The translations under genes and the position numbers were made by a program. The notes beneath the pieces were generated by a model, which had not been told where the DNA came from, did no database searches, and worked only from the letters and a program-made list of their open reading frames with translations. Shown piece after piece: positions 9,509 through 20,250 of a stretch of 64,000 nt of DNA. The stretch is from Parascedosporium putredinis (taxonomy: Eukaryota; Ascomycota; Sordariomycetes; Microascales; Microascaceae), in NCBI GenBank assembly GCA_949357655.1, contig CASHTG010000011.1:62001-126000 (forward strand), read 5' to 3'. Every line of letters starts with the position of its first letter. Position 1 is the first letter of the stretch.

Positions 9509-12492
9509 ATGACCACCAACGACGCACTTCAGTTGTCCCCTTCGGATCTCGTTTCACGCGTGGGAGTCTTGCTCGCCACGTTACGAGGCATACAACTAGA
9601 TGATTTGCAAAAAGGTTAGCATCCCCCTTACATATGTATCTGTATTCCCATTTACCCTGGATTAACTGTACGCCGCGTAGTGGGTTCTGGAGAGAACAGC
9701 CTCCGCAGTCTCGAGAGCGTAGCTGTCACGCTACGGGCTGCTAAATATGACCGAGAAGCAGGCGCTCTCGACCATGTTGTGCAAATCTGTAAAACAGCTA
9801 CAAATCACGGAGGTCTTCAACTAGAAGATGACACTTTGGGTGATGAGGATATCACGGAGGTTGAGTTCCTCATATCGGCTTGTAGGCACACCATCCCGTA
9901 CTTTTCTACGTATGAATGAGGCCTAACGCAACATCCTTGAAGGGTTCGAATCTCTTAATTCTGAAGACCGCTCGCAGCACAAATTGCGCCCGTCCCCTAC
10001 CCGACCGCAAGGCCGTAGACCCATGACGCTAGCCGAGAAAATATTCTGCATGCATGACACGCAGTGTAAAGGATATGTCCGATCCGGTGAGACAATACGT
10101 GTCCATGTGGACTGGATCATGGCCTCCGAGGCTTCCTGGAGTGTAAGCAATACCTCATAGCCTCCCTCCCATCAAAACGTGGCTAACATGAGGTGTGGGC
10201 CATAGGCTATGGAGCGGACCTATGAAACTCTGGGGAAGCCGGGAATCTTTCGAAATGACCGTTTTTGGCTTGCTGGCGATCATGTTGTCGATCCTCGTGT
10301 CAACAACCACCCAGTCGTCAAGAACTTGATCGAATCCTCAGAAAGAGCAAAAAGCGTGTTTAAGCTTACCGAGTATCAAGGAATGAATGTAAGTATCTTC
10401 GTTTGGACGTAAAGTGCTTCCAAGACGAAATTTCTGACGATCATCGGCAGTATACGATTATGCATACGGAATTTTTCAGAGAACGCGCGCAGCCTGGGGG
10501 CCTCATCATCGGATCCGACTCCCATACGTGTTCTTCCGAGCGGTCGGGTGCCTCGCGATAGGTCTCGGCGTGGCAGACGTCACGATGGCTTTGGTTACGG
10601 GAGAAATTTGGTTCAAGGTTCCCGAGTGCGTCAACATTCGTTTCGAGGGCAAACCCGCCCGTGGGATTGGCGGCAAAGATGTGATTCTCTACGTTCTTCA
10701 ACAGCTCAAGAGAAACACGGTTGCTGCTGACCGTGTCGTGGAGTATACTGGCCCGGGCCTGCAGTACCTTTCGCCGGATGCCCGGTTTGCCATAGCGAAC
10801 ATGACAACTGTGCGTATCCGACTATTCGACTAGTAGTGCTACTTGCCGTGATTTTCTCTAACAGCCCTATAGGAATTCGGCGGGATAACCGGGGTCTTCG
10901 TCCCGGATGCAATTACGCAAGATTTCATCCAGTCGCGGAAGCTACCGAAACACAAGAAGGACTCTCATTATTTCCGGCCCGATGAAGACGCGGAATACGC
11001 CGAGACCTGCGTTATAGATCTCGCAAAAGCTCAGTCTTTCATCGCCAAGTATCCCAATCCTGATGATGTTGTGCCAGTGTCCGAAATGACGAATACGGTC
11101 CTTGATGGTTGTTTTATCGGTGCTTGTACCACTGCCGAAGAGGACCTTGTTCTTGGGGCTCTAGTACTTGAGCAAGGACTTAAGAACGGAATGAGACCTG
11201 TCCAAAAGGGCAAACGAAAAGTCGTTCCTGGCTCACGTCCCATCCTAGACATGTTGCAGAAGACGGGTTTGACTGCCGTGTATGAAGAAGCTGGGTTCGA
11301 GATCGGCCTGCCGGGATGTAGCTATTGCGTTGGTATGTCTGCGGACAAGGCTGGCGAGGGGAAGTGTGGTTATCCTCGCAGAATCGCAATTTCGAAAACA
11401 GGATGGGAGCAGGTAAGATCTGATGAAACTGCATGAAACAAAGGTCCTTTTCATTCGTTGCTAACAATGCAATCTTCCAGGGTCGATTGGTAACTTGGCG
11501 TCAGCCGCCACGGTCGCAGCATCTTCCTTCTCGATGAGCATTACAGATCCCCAACCATTAATCGATATGATCGACTCGGGGCGCTGGGATGCAATCAAGG
11601 GCAGAGGGTCGCTGAAACCTTGGACGAGCTCTGAGCCTCTCTATGTTGACCCACCCGAATGTGCCACTGAAGGGCTCGGCACGGGTGACGGAAAGGGCGT
11701 AGACGCAGAATCAGTGTCCTTGGAACACCCGGATCAGGCAACAGGGCCTACGCCGGGTGTCCCTGAACGGACAGGAGATTGCATCAAGGGTAAAATCCAA
11801 CGGCTTGGTGATTTCGTTGACACAGACGCTGTAAGTTAGCCTCTGTTCAGCCTAGAGTCCGAGTTCGGTGAAGTGGCGCTGACAAGATGAAACAGCTCGC
11901 TCCGGCACAGTACCTAGTTTCGGCCAGAACAGAGCAGGAACTGGGGTCCCATTGTTTGGAGTTTACCCATCCAAGCTTTCGGGCAAAAGTTGGCGAAGGT
12001 TTCAATATCGTCGTAGCTGGTACAGGCTTTGGCTGCGGCTCATCGCGCGAACAAGCAGTGTCCGCGTTGCTCGGTAGGTTGCCGCAACTAACCCATTGTC
12101 GCCCATTTGCACTTTCTGACCATGTCCACATAGGCTGCGGAGTTCAATGTGTCATTGCAAAATCGTTTGCTTTCATCTACAGCCGTAATCAACCGAATCT
12201 AGGTCTCTTGGGGATTACAATCACGAACCAGCGGTTCTTCGATCTAGCGCTCGACGGATACGACTTATCTGTCGACCTGGTCAAGAACGTAGTCGTGGTT
12301 GGCGGGCAGGAATTTTCTTTCAGTTTGAGCAAAATGGAAAAGGAGCTGATAGGGCTGGGAGGAATTACACCTGGCTTCATGAGGTTTGGCAAGCAATTGT
12401 TCCAGGGGCTTTGCTCCAGCAGCCGGAGTCTAGCGGCGGGGCCCAAGGAGGGCGGCGCGGGTTGCTCAACGGGCAAGGCACTTGAGTGGTAA
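9509..12492 (+). CDS. Aconitase / 3-isopropylmalate-dehydratase-type hydro-lyase, large and small domains fused (one frame break)
   Basis: [4Fe-4S] dehydratase that moves a hydroxyl between neighbouring carbons of a di- or tricarboxylic acid through an unsaturated intermediate. The aconitase fold starts at MTLAEKIF (10023), followed by substrate motif GSDSHTCSS (about 10510), GVADVTMALVTGEIW, GGKDVI, cluster ligand Cys in GACTTAEEDL (about 11130) and the ligand pair GCSYC (about 11318). The C-terminal swivel domain has GFGCGSSREQA (about 12030) and SRNQPNLGLL. Several GT..AG introns interrupt it (for example 9615-9680, about 10143-10206, after TEYQGMN, and after DTDA). One base is missing near 10538 (CCGAGCGG). 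The frame also opens upstream of the aconitase fold, from ATG 9509, giving an extension of about 150 residues that I do not recognise. The job in a methylcitrate- or dimethylmalate-like pathway is inferred from neighbours. Confidence 0.85.
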
Positions 12493-12984
12493 GAGTCCTT
12501 CCCGAGACCTCGGCACGCGTGGCAATCGCCGCAGAGTGCATGGCTAGGTTTGAGCCTTGGCGGTAGCCTCCTCCCGGTGAGCTAGTGGTCAACAGAGGTT
12601 TCTAAGGTCGGAGAGGTTCCCATGCACTTGTAATCTCCTTGTACGAGCTCACAATGGTCAATGTCCAATTCTAAAAGAATCAATATTACTGGTCCCAATC
12701 GTACAATTCCTCGCGTGAACCAGGCCAGAGCTAGGCTATACATGGCCTAGTTACTATGCCTTCAACTCGCTAGTGGCGTTGCCGAGTGCGGGGTAGGATT
12801 AGCTCTCCGAATCACCCTGTGCACTGCTCCAACTTTTCTTTCTTGTTGCCGTAAAAAACCAAAGTTCCCCAACTATCACCGATTTTGCTCCATCTTGCGC
12901 TCTCGCGTTTGCCGGGCCTGTCACCCTGCAATTTTTTGTGGTCGCTGCCGATTGCAAACAGGAGATGACGGATATTGGTACAGG
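12493..12984 (+). promoter_or_regulatory. Intergenic region upstream of the cluster regulator
   Basis: Carries the 3' region of the aconitase-type gene and the promoter of the Zn2Cys6 gene. TTGCCGAGTGCGGGG at 12779-12793 resembles the other cluster elements. No gene is visible. Confidence 0.4.
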
Positions 12985-15189
12985 ATGGTTGCAGAGCGGA
13001 GACGGAAAGCCTGCAAAGAATGCCGGCAACAAAGGTAGGATGCTGTTTTCGCGACGCGCGCTGCCAAAGCAGCTATAACCATCAAGTCGGCTCTAACTGT
13101 TGCCAGATACGCTGTGATGCAGAACCGCCCGAAATATGTTCCCGATGCCGCCGGATGGGGCTCGTATGTATCTTGGCCTCGAATCCCCACATAAGAAAAA
13201 CGAAAGCGCAACTCCAACGGGAGCTTGACCGACTGAAGCGAAGCGAGACTATTGGGGGCATTCGGCGGGATGGCCGGGATCGAGCCACAACCGCAACCTC
13301 AAGCTATGGATTGCGCACCCGGTATCGCAGATCTCGACGAATCGTCAAGCTCAACGACGGGAACGTCGAGTATTTCGCCCATTGCAAGCCAATGTGTCTC
13401 GCTAGCAGGGCTCGACGAGTCGTATTCTAGCCCCAGGTCGTTTGAGGGACAAACTATCGAGGGGCGCAAAATCAGTGATTGTTTTGACGCGTAAGACTTT
13501 CTACCTATGCTTTGCGAATAGCTGATCTAATAGATGGGTTCTGACGATTTGATGGACTAGGTTCTTCCAACGATACTCCCCGCATCTCCCGATTCTTGAT
13601 CCCTCCTTAAGTCCGAACCAATACTACACTCTTTCTCCATTCCTGTTTTGGGCCATCGTTTTCGTGGGAAGCAGGCGATATGAGAGGGATCCGACCTTGT
13701 TAGGCATGCTAGCACCTCACATAAACTCGCTCGCACTCCGTTCGCTGGAGAACCGGGCAAACCCGATTCAAACGATCCAAGGACTTCTCATACTATGTGT
13801 CTGGCCGGTGCCGATCAACACGATGCACAAAGACATTAGCAACGTGTTGAGTGGAGCGGCGCTTCACCTGGCGATGCAAATTGGACTGCACGTTACTCAC
13901 TCGGAACAAGACTTTGAGCGGACTAAGATTGATACGGGTCGACTTCAAAAGATATCTCGCGCGCACCTGTGGATCCACTGCGTCATGATATGTCACAGGT
14001 TGGTGACATTCTACATGCTTGAGATTCGGAACCTAAGCTAATAATCTCCGGCTCTTCCAGCACGAGTCTCCGCGAGGGTATCCCGCTCTTGATGTTGCCT
14101 GGTGCCTCGAGCCTTGGACTTGATGCCGGCACAGTCCTTGCTGAATTTTCGGAGCATTCGCGGCTTCGGTGGAAAGTTCACGAAACGGTGCTGGCTTCCA
14201 CGGCGACGATCAGCAAGATTCTTGGTGACAAAGCCGCAATGTCTCGGCCCAACGCTCTAAGCCCCTTTATCAGCATATTTGATGCGCAGTTTGCGGAAAT
14301 TATGAGCCAATCCCATACCATGCCGAGTAAGAGTCCCGCTCCTCTCCATTGTCCCCACGCACGATCTAACCATGCACTAGGTACAATCTATGTAGCGTCC
14401 TGCCATCTTCACCTCCTCGCCTATTACTTACTCGAGAGATCCGATTCACCAAATACCCCTGGCTTGCTGCGTCTGTATGCCCACGCCTGCTCGTTGATCG
14501 AGATGGTTGCCGCCGAAGACGCACGCAATGGCTTTCTCAGTACTTGCCCCGTCCTGATTGAACGCTGCATTGGGCTAGCAGCATTTACGATTCTCAAGAT
14601 AGTCAGAAGCTCGCTATCGAATAATATCAACGCGGAAGAGGCGGAGCGGGCTTATTTTTCCGCCATCCGATTCAACAGAAAGATGATGTTGCAAGGGGAC
14701 GATTTAGGAGCACGTGGGGCAACGCTCATGAGCCAACTGTGGACGAGCAAGAACATATTCAAGTTGTCAAACGGCAAGACGGACAGTCTGAAGAGCCGAA
14801 TTCGAAGTCGATTATCCATGAGTATTGTTTTTGATTGCTTTTGGTGGTGGCGAGAAGAGTTTGGTGGCCAGTCCAGCCCGTACCGAGAAGCGAGCGCGGC
14901 CCCGATGGGTAAGTCCGCCCCTGTTCGTGCTACCAATGAGAACTCTGTGATTGCTAACAAGGTTGCAGATCGGGCGGAGCCAGGACCAGAAGAAGTAACG
15001 GAGAACGAGAGGGACACTGCGCATAACGAGGCGGGATCTGGGACCATTGCCTACCCCAAATATGATGGCTCTGGGTCGGAATTGCTCGCGTTCCCCGAGG
15101 AGCCGTTTCCAGACTACGATTGGGCGGCGAATCTAGACTTTACTGATGTAACTTGGACACCAAACACCTTTACAGGGACGATAGGATAA
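12985..15189 (+). CDS. Zn2Cys6 transcription factor of the acid cluster (frame breaks)
   Basis: Nuclear DNA-binding regulator. The ATG at 12985 opens ERRRKACKECRQQ, then an intron with donor near 13034, then IRCDAEPPEICSRCRRMGLVC, which completes the six-Cys cluster, and a short coiled linker (KAQLQRELDRLKRSE). One base is missing near 13250, after which the frame continues as PQPQPQ... The fungal_trans region begins FFQRYSPHLPILDP, with LFWAIV and HLAMQIGLHVTHSE. Introns lie near 13493-13560 (GTAAGA), 13998-14060, 14328-14380 and 14908-14968 (GTAAGT..GCTAAC..CAG). The C-terminus is acidic (EEPFPDYDW), a possible activation region. Its place between the two dehydratase genes makes it the likely pathway-specific regulator. 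The donor GG before GTAGG also seems one G short. Confidence 0.82.
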
Positions 15190-15656
15190 TGGCACGTAAA
15201 CAATAATACATGTATACTATTTTTGAGGTGCGGCCACAAGTCATATGCTGTTGAACCTGCTCCATGGTTGAATTAGTTCCTTTTTTCGCCGTTCCAACAT
15301 GTAATCATCTCAGCTTACAGCTCATCCGAGGTGGTGTGCGCTAGTCGAGCTAAACGGGATGTGATCAGGTTTGGCGGGGTGGTCTAGAGCCTTTGAGTCG
15401 GGTCGACAGCCTTTTGCCGAATCTCGGCGAACCTCGCCGAGCGAACCCCAGGTTCCAACCCCAGCGTGCATGATGCACCCCACAAAGCCGGGGACTCCCA
15501 AACCCCAACGGCCAACCGACAAGACCGCCAAGGAAAATACATATGAAGAGGCGAGGGTCCAACCTTCCTTTCTTGTCGCGTCACCTTACGAGCCGATAGC
15601 GCTGCTCTTACCTAGGATTTTCAAGTCCTTGCGTGTGCTGCAGAATCACTCTCACC
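15190..15656 (+). promoter_or_regulatory. Promoter region of the PrpF-PrpD gene
   Basis: Non-coding stretch between the regulator stop and the PrpF start at 15657. It holds the 29-nt element at 15415-15443. Confidence 0.45.
15415..15443 (+). promoter_or_regulatory. Candidate cluster operator upstream of PrpF-PrpD
   Basis: Begins TTGCCGAATCTCGGCGAACC and continues TCGCCGAGC, again in units of about 10 bp. It agrees at 22 of 29 positions with the element upstream of the permease (7847-7875). It lies about 215 bp before the start codon. Confidence 0.4.
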
Positions 15657-18287
15657 ATGTCTTGCGCCGTCCCCGCCGTGTACTACCGAGGGGAGTAGCA
15701 AAGCGGTCTTCTTCCACGAACGAGATATACCCGCCCCGGAGATGCCCGCGATCGTTTTCTCAAACGTGTTATTGGGTCGCCTGACCCGATTCAAATTGAT
15801 GGCATGGGCGGTTCTCGGGTCATCACGTCCAAAATAGCCATTGTTAAGGTGTCTGACCGATCTGACGCCGACGTTGACTATACGTTTGCGCAGGCCGGCA
15901 TCACGGAAGATTTGATCGGGTATACCGGGAACTGCGGAAACATCTCCTCGGCCGTAGGACCATTCGCTGTGTCCGAGGGCCTTGTGAAGGACGTCAGACC
16001 CGGCGTGAGCCTCGTCGACGGTCTCGAAACGCAGGAAATCCGCATCTTTAACACAGGCACGCAAAAGTCCTCAACGCCCACGTACCCATCGACCAAGACG
16101 GAAAAGTGGTTGAAGCCGGCGAATTTGCCATAGCCGCCGTGCCGGGTTCTGGAGCACCGATTCTCATGGACTATAGCAAGGTGAGCATAGATATATTCTT
16201 TTTCTAAGAGGCTCCACGGCTACATGCTGCCATGAACACCAACTTACTAGCTCTAGACCATTGGTGCAGCACATGGAAGGGGCATCCTCCCGACGGGCAA
16301 CGCTACAGACGAGATCGACTTCCGCGGCGGCAAAATCCCCTGACGATCTGCGATGTCGGCAACCTGACCGTTTTCGTCAAAGCACAAGATGTGGGGTTAC
16401 GCGGGGACGAAACCGCCGAAGAGATCAGCAACGATAAAACCGCCATCACGGGCCTAGCCGAGGTGCGTGGCAAGGCGGCACACATACTGGGGCGGTGTAC
16501 ATCCTGGGAGGTGGCAGATGCGGAGTCGCCAATGCTGCCGATGGTCGTCATCGTTGCGCCGGACCCTACGGGGACGGGCACTTGCTCGCGCGCCTCATCC
16601 TGGATAACCGCTGCCATGACTCCATGGCGGGGACCGGCGCGATTTGCATGGCGGCTTGTAGCCGTGTGGCCGGGTCGGTCGTTCACCGGATCGTAGCTAC
16701 CAGTGCTATCTCGGAGCCAACATTCAGGATCCATCATCCACTCGGGGTTATGCCTGTAGCGGTGATGGTCAATGAGGATAGGCCAACAGACGCGGGGGTG
16801 GAATTCCGGACACTATCGTTTATTCGCACCGCACGGCGTATTATGACGGGTCACGTTCATGTGCCGTCCGAGCTAATGCCCCTCCCGGCCTTTCAAAGCC
16901 ATCCCCGACCCTTCCAGCATCTCCTCTACCTTCAGACGACGACGTCACAGGGAAAATTTGCAACTTCATCGCGCGCACAAAATACGAAGATTGTCCGCCA
17001 GAGATCTTCTCCAAGCTCTCCGACTTCATGATTGATCATATCGGCGTGGCGTCCAGTGCGGCTCTCCGTGGAGAGTCGAGCAACGCCCTCCTTCAGGCGG
17101 TCCAAGTCCTGGGAGGAAATAGCGGCCAAAGCACAGTGTACGCCAAAGGAAAGACGTTTACTCCTCAGTACGCCGCCTTTCTTAATGGTGCCTTTGCGCA
17201 CACGTTCGACTTCGACGACACAATGGCCGAGGCCGTCCTGCATCCCGGAGCGTCCATCATCCCCGCTGCATTAGCGGAGGCTGAACGGTCCGGTTCCTCG
17301 GGAAAGCATCTCCTCGTGGCATTGGCCGTGGGCTACGAGGTGGCGTGCCGTTTAGGTCGTGCGCTAGGAACGGGAGGGTACGCGAGGGGGTTCCACAACA
17401 CGTCCACGGCTGGCATCTTTGGCGCCGTCGCGGCGCTGGCAAACCTCCGAGGACTGTCGCCCAGCACGGTGGAGAATGCGTTCGGCCTAGCGGGGTCGAG
17501 GGCCTCGGGCTCCATGCAGTTTCTCCACAACGGAGCGTGGAACAAGAGGCTGCACCCGGGCTTCGCGGCCCACGACGCGCTCGTGTGCGTCGCGCTGGCG
17601 GAGGCCGGGGTGGCGGGGCATCGCAGAGTATAGAAGGCAAGTGGGGTTTCTTGCACTCGTTCTCGGAGAGCGCCAATCCGGCGGGAATCTGCGCGGATCT
17701 AGGTTCCTCGTGGATATTTTTGGCTACGGCCCTCAAGCCTTTTCCTGCGTGCCGGATGACGCACGCGGCCATCGAGATCGCGGCGCGAACGGCAGCGCAG
17801 GAAGCGCCGGGCATGATGCCGGAGAAGATCTCGGTTCGTCTCTCGCCCGCCTGCTACAATATCGTGGGGAACCGTCACTGAATAAACGGCACCCAAAGAC
17901 GATTGTCGATGCGCAGTTTAGTATTTACTACCAGATTGCGGCGTCGTGGGTATTTGGCTGCGAGATTGGATGGGATGTCTATAGCGATCAGGTCATGGTG
18001 GATCCACGCATCGCGGAGCTTTGTACTAGGATCACGGTGGCTGCGGACGGCGAGGTAGGGAATTAGAAGCCCGTATCGATTTTGAGGGGCTGCAAGGAGG
18101 GCCCCGGCAAGAAGTCCTGGTGCATCCGTTGGGTGAGCCGGAGAACCCGTACTCTCGGGAAAGGGTCCGCTCCAAGTTTTTGGGCCTTACCAAGGACGTG
18201 TACGCCGGATCTATCCGGCAGGACATATTAGACACGGTGGATGGTTTGGCCGAAAAGCAGGTTGGAGATTTGATCAAACTCCTGTAG
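15657..18287 (+). CDS. Apparent fusion of PrpF-type isomerase and MmgE/PrpD-type dehydratase (multiple 1-nt frame breaks)
   Basis: Part 1 is the PrpF family (2-methylaconitate isomerase; bacterial 3-methylitaconate isomerase is a relative): ATG 15657, YYRG..SKAVFF, ERDIPAPGD, RVIGSPDPIQIDGMGG, TSKIAIV, GNCGN, GEFAIAAVPGSGAPI, an intron at 16181-16256, TIGAAHGRGILPTGN, LTICDVGN, AGTGAIC and FIRTARRIMTGHVHVP. Part 2 is MmgE/PrpD (2-methylcitrate dehydratase family): KYEDCPPEIFSKLSDFMIDH, FLNGAFAHTFDFDDT, HPGASIIPAALA, GFHNTSTAGIFGAVAA, SRASGSMQFL, HPGFAAHDALV, RHPKTIVDAQFSIYYQ, and ENPYSRERVRSKF near the end. No stop separates the domains: with one C added at CCCC near 16878, PrpF reads through a Pro/Ser-rich linker into PrpD. 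Other breaks lie near 15690 (two bases short or one extra), 15742, 16060, 16340, 16563, 17617, 17868 and 18057. Restored total is 854 codons. Two overlapping genes remain possible. Confidence 0.8.
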
Positions 18288-18621
18288 TAATTGTTATACG
18301 GTATTTCCACTTCTCAGCGGCCAAAGCCTAAACGATTTACATACACTCTCGTAACGACATGGTATATCTCTTCAGATCTTCCGTGGACCGGGCTCGGAGG
18401 ATGCACGGATACCGCGGCACCTTAGTGTGCCGTCGGCCACACTGTTCCCCACCCACCTCCTCACAACATCATCCTCGGTAGTCTCGCCGCACTAGCGGGG
18501 ATGGCTTCGAGAAGCAAACCCGCGACTTGTAAAAACACGAGCTTTAACTGCGTCCTTGATCATACAACACTCTTTCATATATAAATCCGTTCAAAGGGCA
18601 GCTAACTATCCAGTCCCCGTA
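18288..18621 (+). promoter_or_regulatory. Intergenic region upstream of the acyltransferase-like gene
   Basis: 334 bp non-coding between the PrpD stop and the ATG at 18622. No TTGCCG element is visible here, in contrast to the other cluster promoters. Confidence 0.4.
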
Positions 18622-19824
18622 ATGATCGAAATCCACTGCTCCGGTACTCCTTTTGAGGCAAGTATATGGGCACCCACTCACACTTCTTCTATTCCTAGAA
18701 ACGAAGAAAAGAACACTGCCTCGAGATGAAAGCACCTTCTCAAAGACCCCCAGGAGCTAACATGTACACGTATCGAGCAGGTGGGATTCCAACATGGAGC
18801 AGGTGCTCGAAACCAAGTCCACGGATCCATAGCCTTTTATGAGAATTTGTTCCAGACAACGTGCGCCCTCAACTGGGACAAAGTTCGTGGCGAGGCTTCC
18901 AAATATGTTACAGCACTGCAAGATCTCTGTCCAAGGTACCTCGAAGAAATGAGGGGATTGGCGCAAGGGGCGGGAGTCGAGCTGCTTGATATCGTGGCAA
19001 TTAATGTCAGAACCGAAATCACATTCGGTCTCTACATTGAACAGCCGGAGCTACCCATCGAGATGGACGGGTGTACCAGCATAGCACTCAAATCACCCGG
19101 CGGACCATTGCTCTTGGCCCAAAACTGGGACTGGATGAAGGAGCAGGCGCCAAATCTCCTCGTGTGCCACATCAGCCAACCCGGGACCGAGATCCCGCGG
19201 TTCTCCATGGTGACGGAAGCAGGCGTGATTGGCAAAATCGGCCTCAACGAGTGCGGGGTCGGCGTGTGCCTCAACGCGATCAAGGCGCGCGGTGTCAACC
19301 CCGGTATGCTCCCGGTGCACCTGGGCCTGCGCGCGGTACTCGAATCGCGGACGCGCGAGGATGCTATGGCTAAGCTGCGCGCGAGCGGGATTGCCGGGAG
19401 CGCGCATATCTTGGTGGCTGACGCACACGCGGCGACTGGACTTGAGTGCACTGTTCAAGGCATCAAATCGCTCGAGATGGACGGCGACGGCATCATTGTA
19501 CACTCTAACCATTTGGTGCTAGACCACGAGAATGTGGTGGAACCACCGTGGCTTCACGACTCGCCGATTCGCCTCAAGCGAGCACGTGTCCTCTTAGACC
19601 AGGTCCTCGGAACCGCGACCTCAGCGCCTGGCCCCGAGACGCTGGTACCCCTTTTCGAGGATGAAGAAGGCTATCCGTTCTCGATTAACCGAGCTCAGGT
19701 GGGGGAGTGTACGACGGAAACCTTGTTCAACATCGTCATGGATCTTGCAAACAAACAGGCAACGGTGCGATTTGGTCGTGTCGGGACGACTGAATCTGGG
19801 GAAGCTGTGGAGCTGGGATTTTGA
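18622..19824 (+). CDS. Isopenicillin-N-acyltransferase-like (C45/AAT family) Ntn amidohydrolase
   Basis: Self-processing N-terminal-nucleophile hydrolase; family members transfer or hydrolyse acyl amides. Exon 1 (18622-18657) encodes MIEIHCSGTPFE, and exon 2 starts at 18781 with VGFQHGAGARNQVHGSIAFY. The spliced protein is 359 residues, matching the usual length of about 357. YLEEMRGLAQGAGV and DIVAINVRTEI precede the autoproteolysis site EMDGCTSIAL, where Gly-Cys (Cys about 110) should become the new N-terminus of the beta chain. LLAQNWDW and NECGVGVCLNAI follow. There is no frame break. The intron appears to use a GC donor (GCAAGT), with CTAAC and GCAG. It is adjacent to the PrpF-PrpD gene, so it might release an amine or amino acid from an acylated acid; this is inference, and the substrate is unknown. 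Confidence 0.85.
18658..18780 (+). other. Probable GC-AG intron
   Basis: 123 nt. It begins GCAAGTATATG directly after the GAG codon of the conserved GTPFE start and ends CTAACATGTACACG..GAGCAG. The joined protein matches the family N-terminus. No GT donor nearby gives the same frame. Confidence 0.6.
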
Positions 19825-20250
19825 ATGTAAGAATCCGCTTGTCAAGCCCTACGGCAAATGGTTGATAAGGCTTCCGAGACATGTGTTTCTCACAAGGTGT
19901 CCTACTAAAAACAGGCAACTCTGACTCTTAAAGGCGTGTGTGCATTTCGAATCACGCGAAAATAAAACGTTCGCGAATTGTTCTGCGTTGTGCGCTAGTG
20001 TGAGCGTTTCCTGTCAATTCCCCATGGTTCAAAACGGGCCACATGGCCCAAGAGCAGGAAACGTCAATATAAGCTCGGGACCGGGGTCATTGAAGAAAGA
20101 CGGTATTCGTTCAAGCAAAGATAATCAATTTCATACAGTCTAATAAAACAAGTCTAAAAAGCCCGTGGCTACTGCTCGCACCTCTTACACTTCAAGCACC
20201 CCATCCATCAAGTCTATTCAACACCTGACCCTGGACCGCAAGCTCTCTCT
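19825..20250. other. Intergenic stretch, convergent 3' ends
   Basis: Separates the acyltransferase-like gene (plus) from the NmrA-like gene (minus). Nothing recognisable. Confidence 0.5.

Noticed and set aside
9940..9955. GGTTCGAATC, resembling a tRNA B-box
   Set aside because: No matching A-box, acceptor stem or cloverleaf around it; it falls in a probable intron of the aconitase-type gene.
5782..19824. Recent bacterial transfer of the whole acid cluster as an operon
   Set aside because: The genes have several fungal-type introns each, occur on both strands, and include a Zn2Cys6 regulator.
18622..19824. Penicillin biosynthesis locus
   Set aside because: No ACV synthetase or isopenicillin-N synthase is nearby; the acyltransferase-like family is widespread outside beta-lactam producers.
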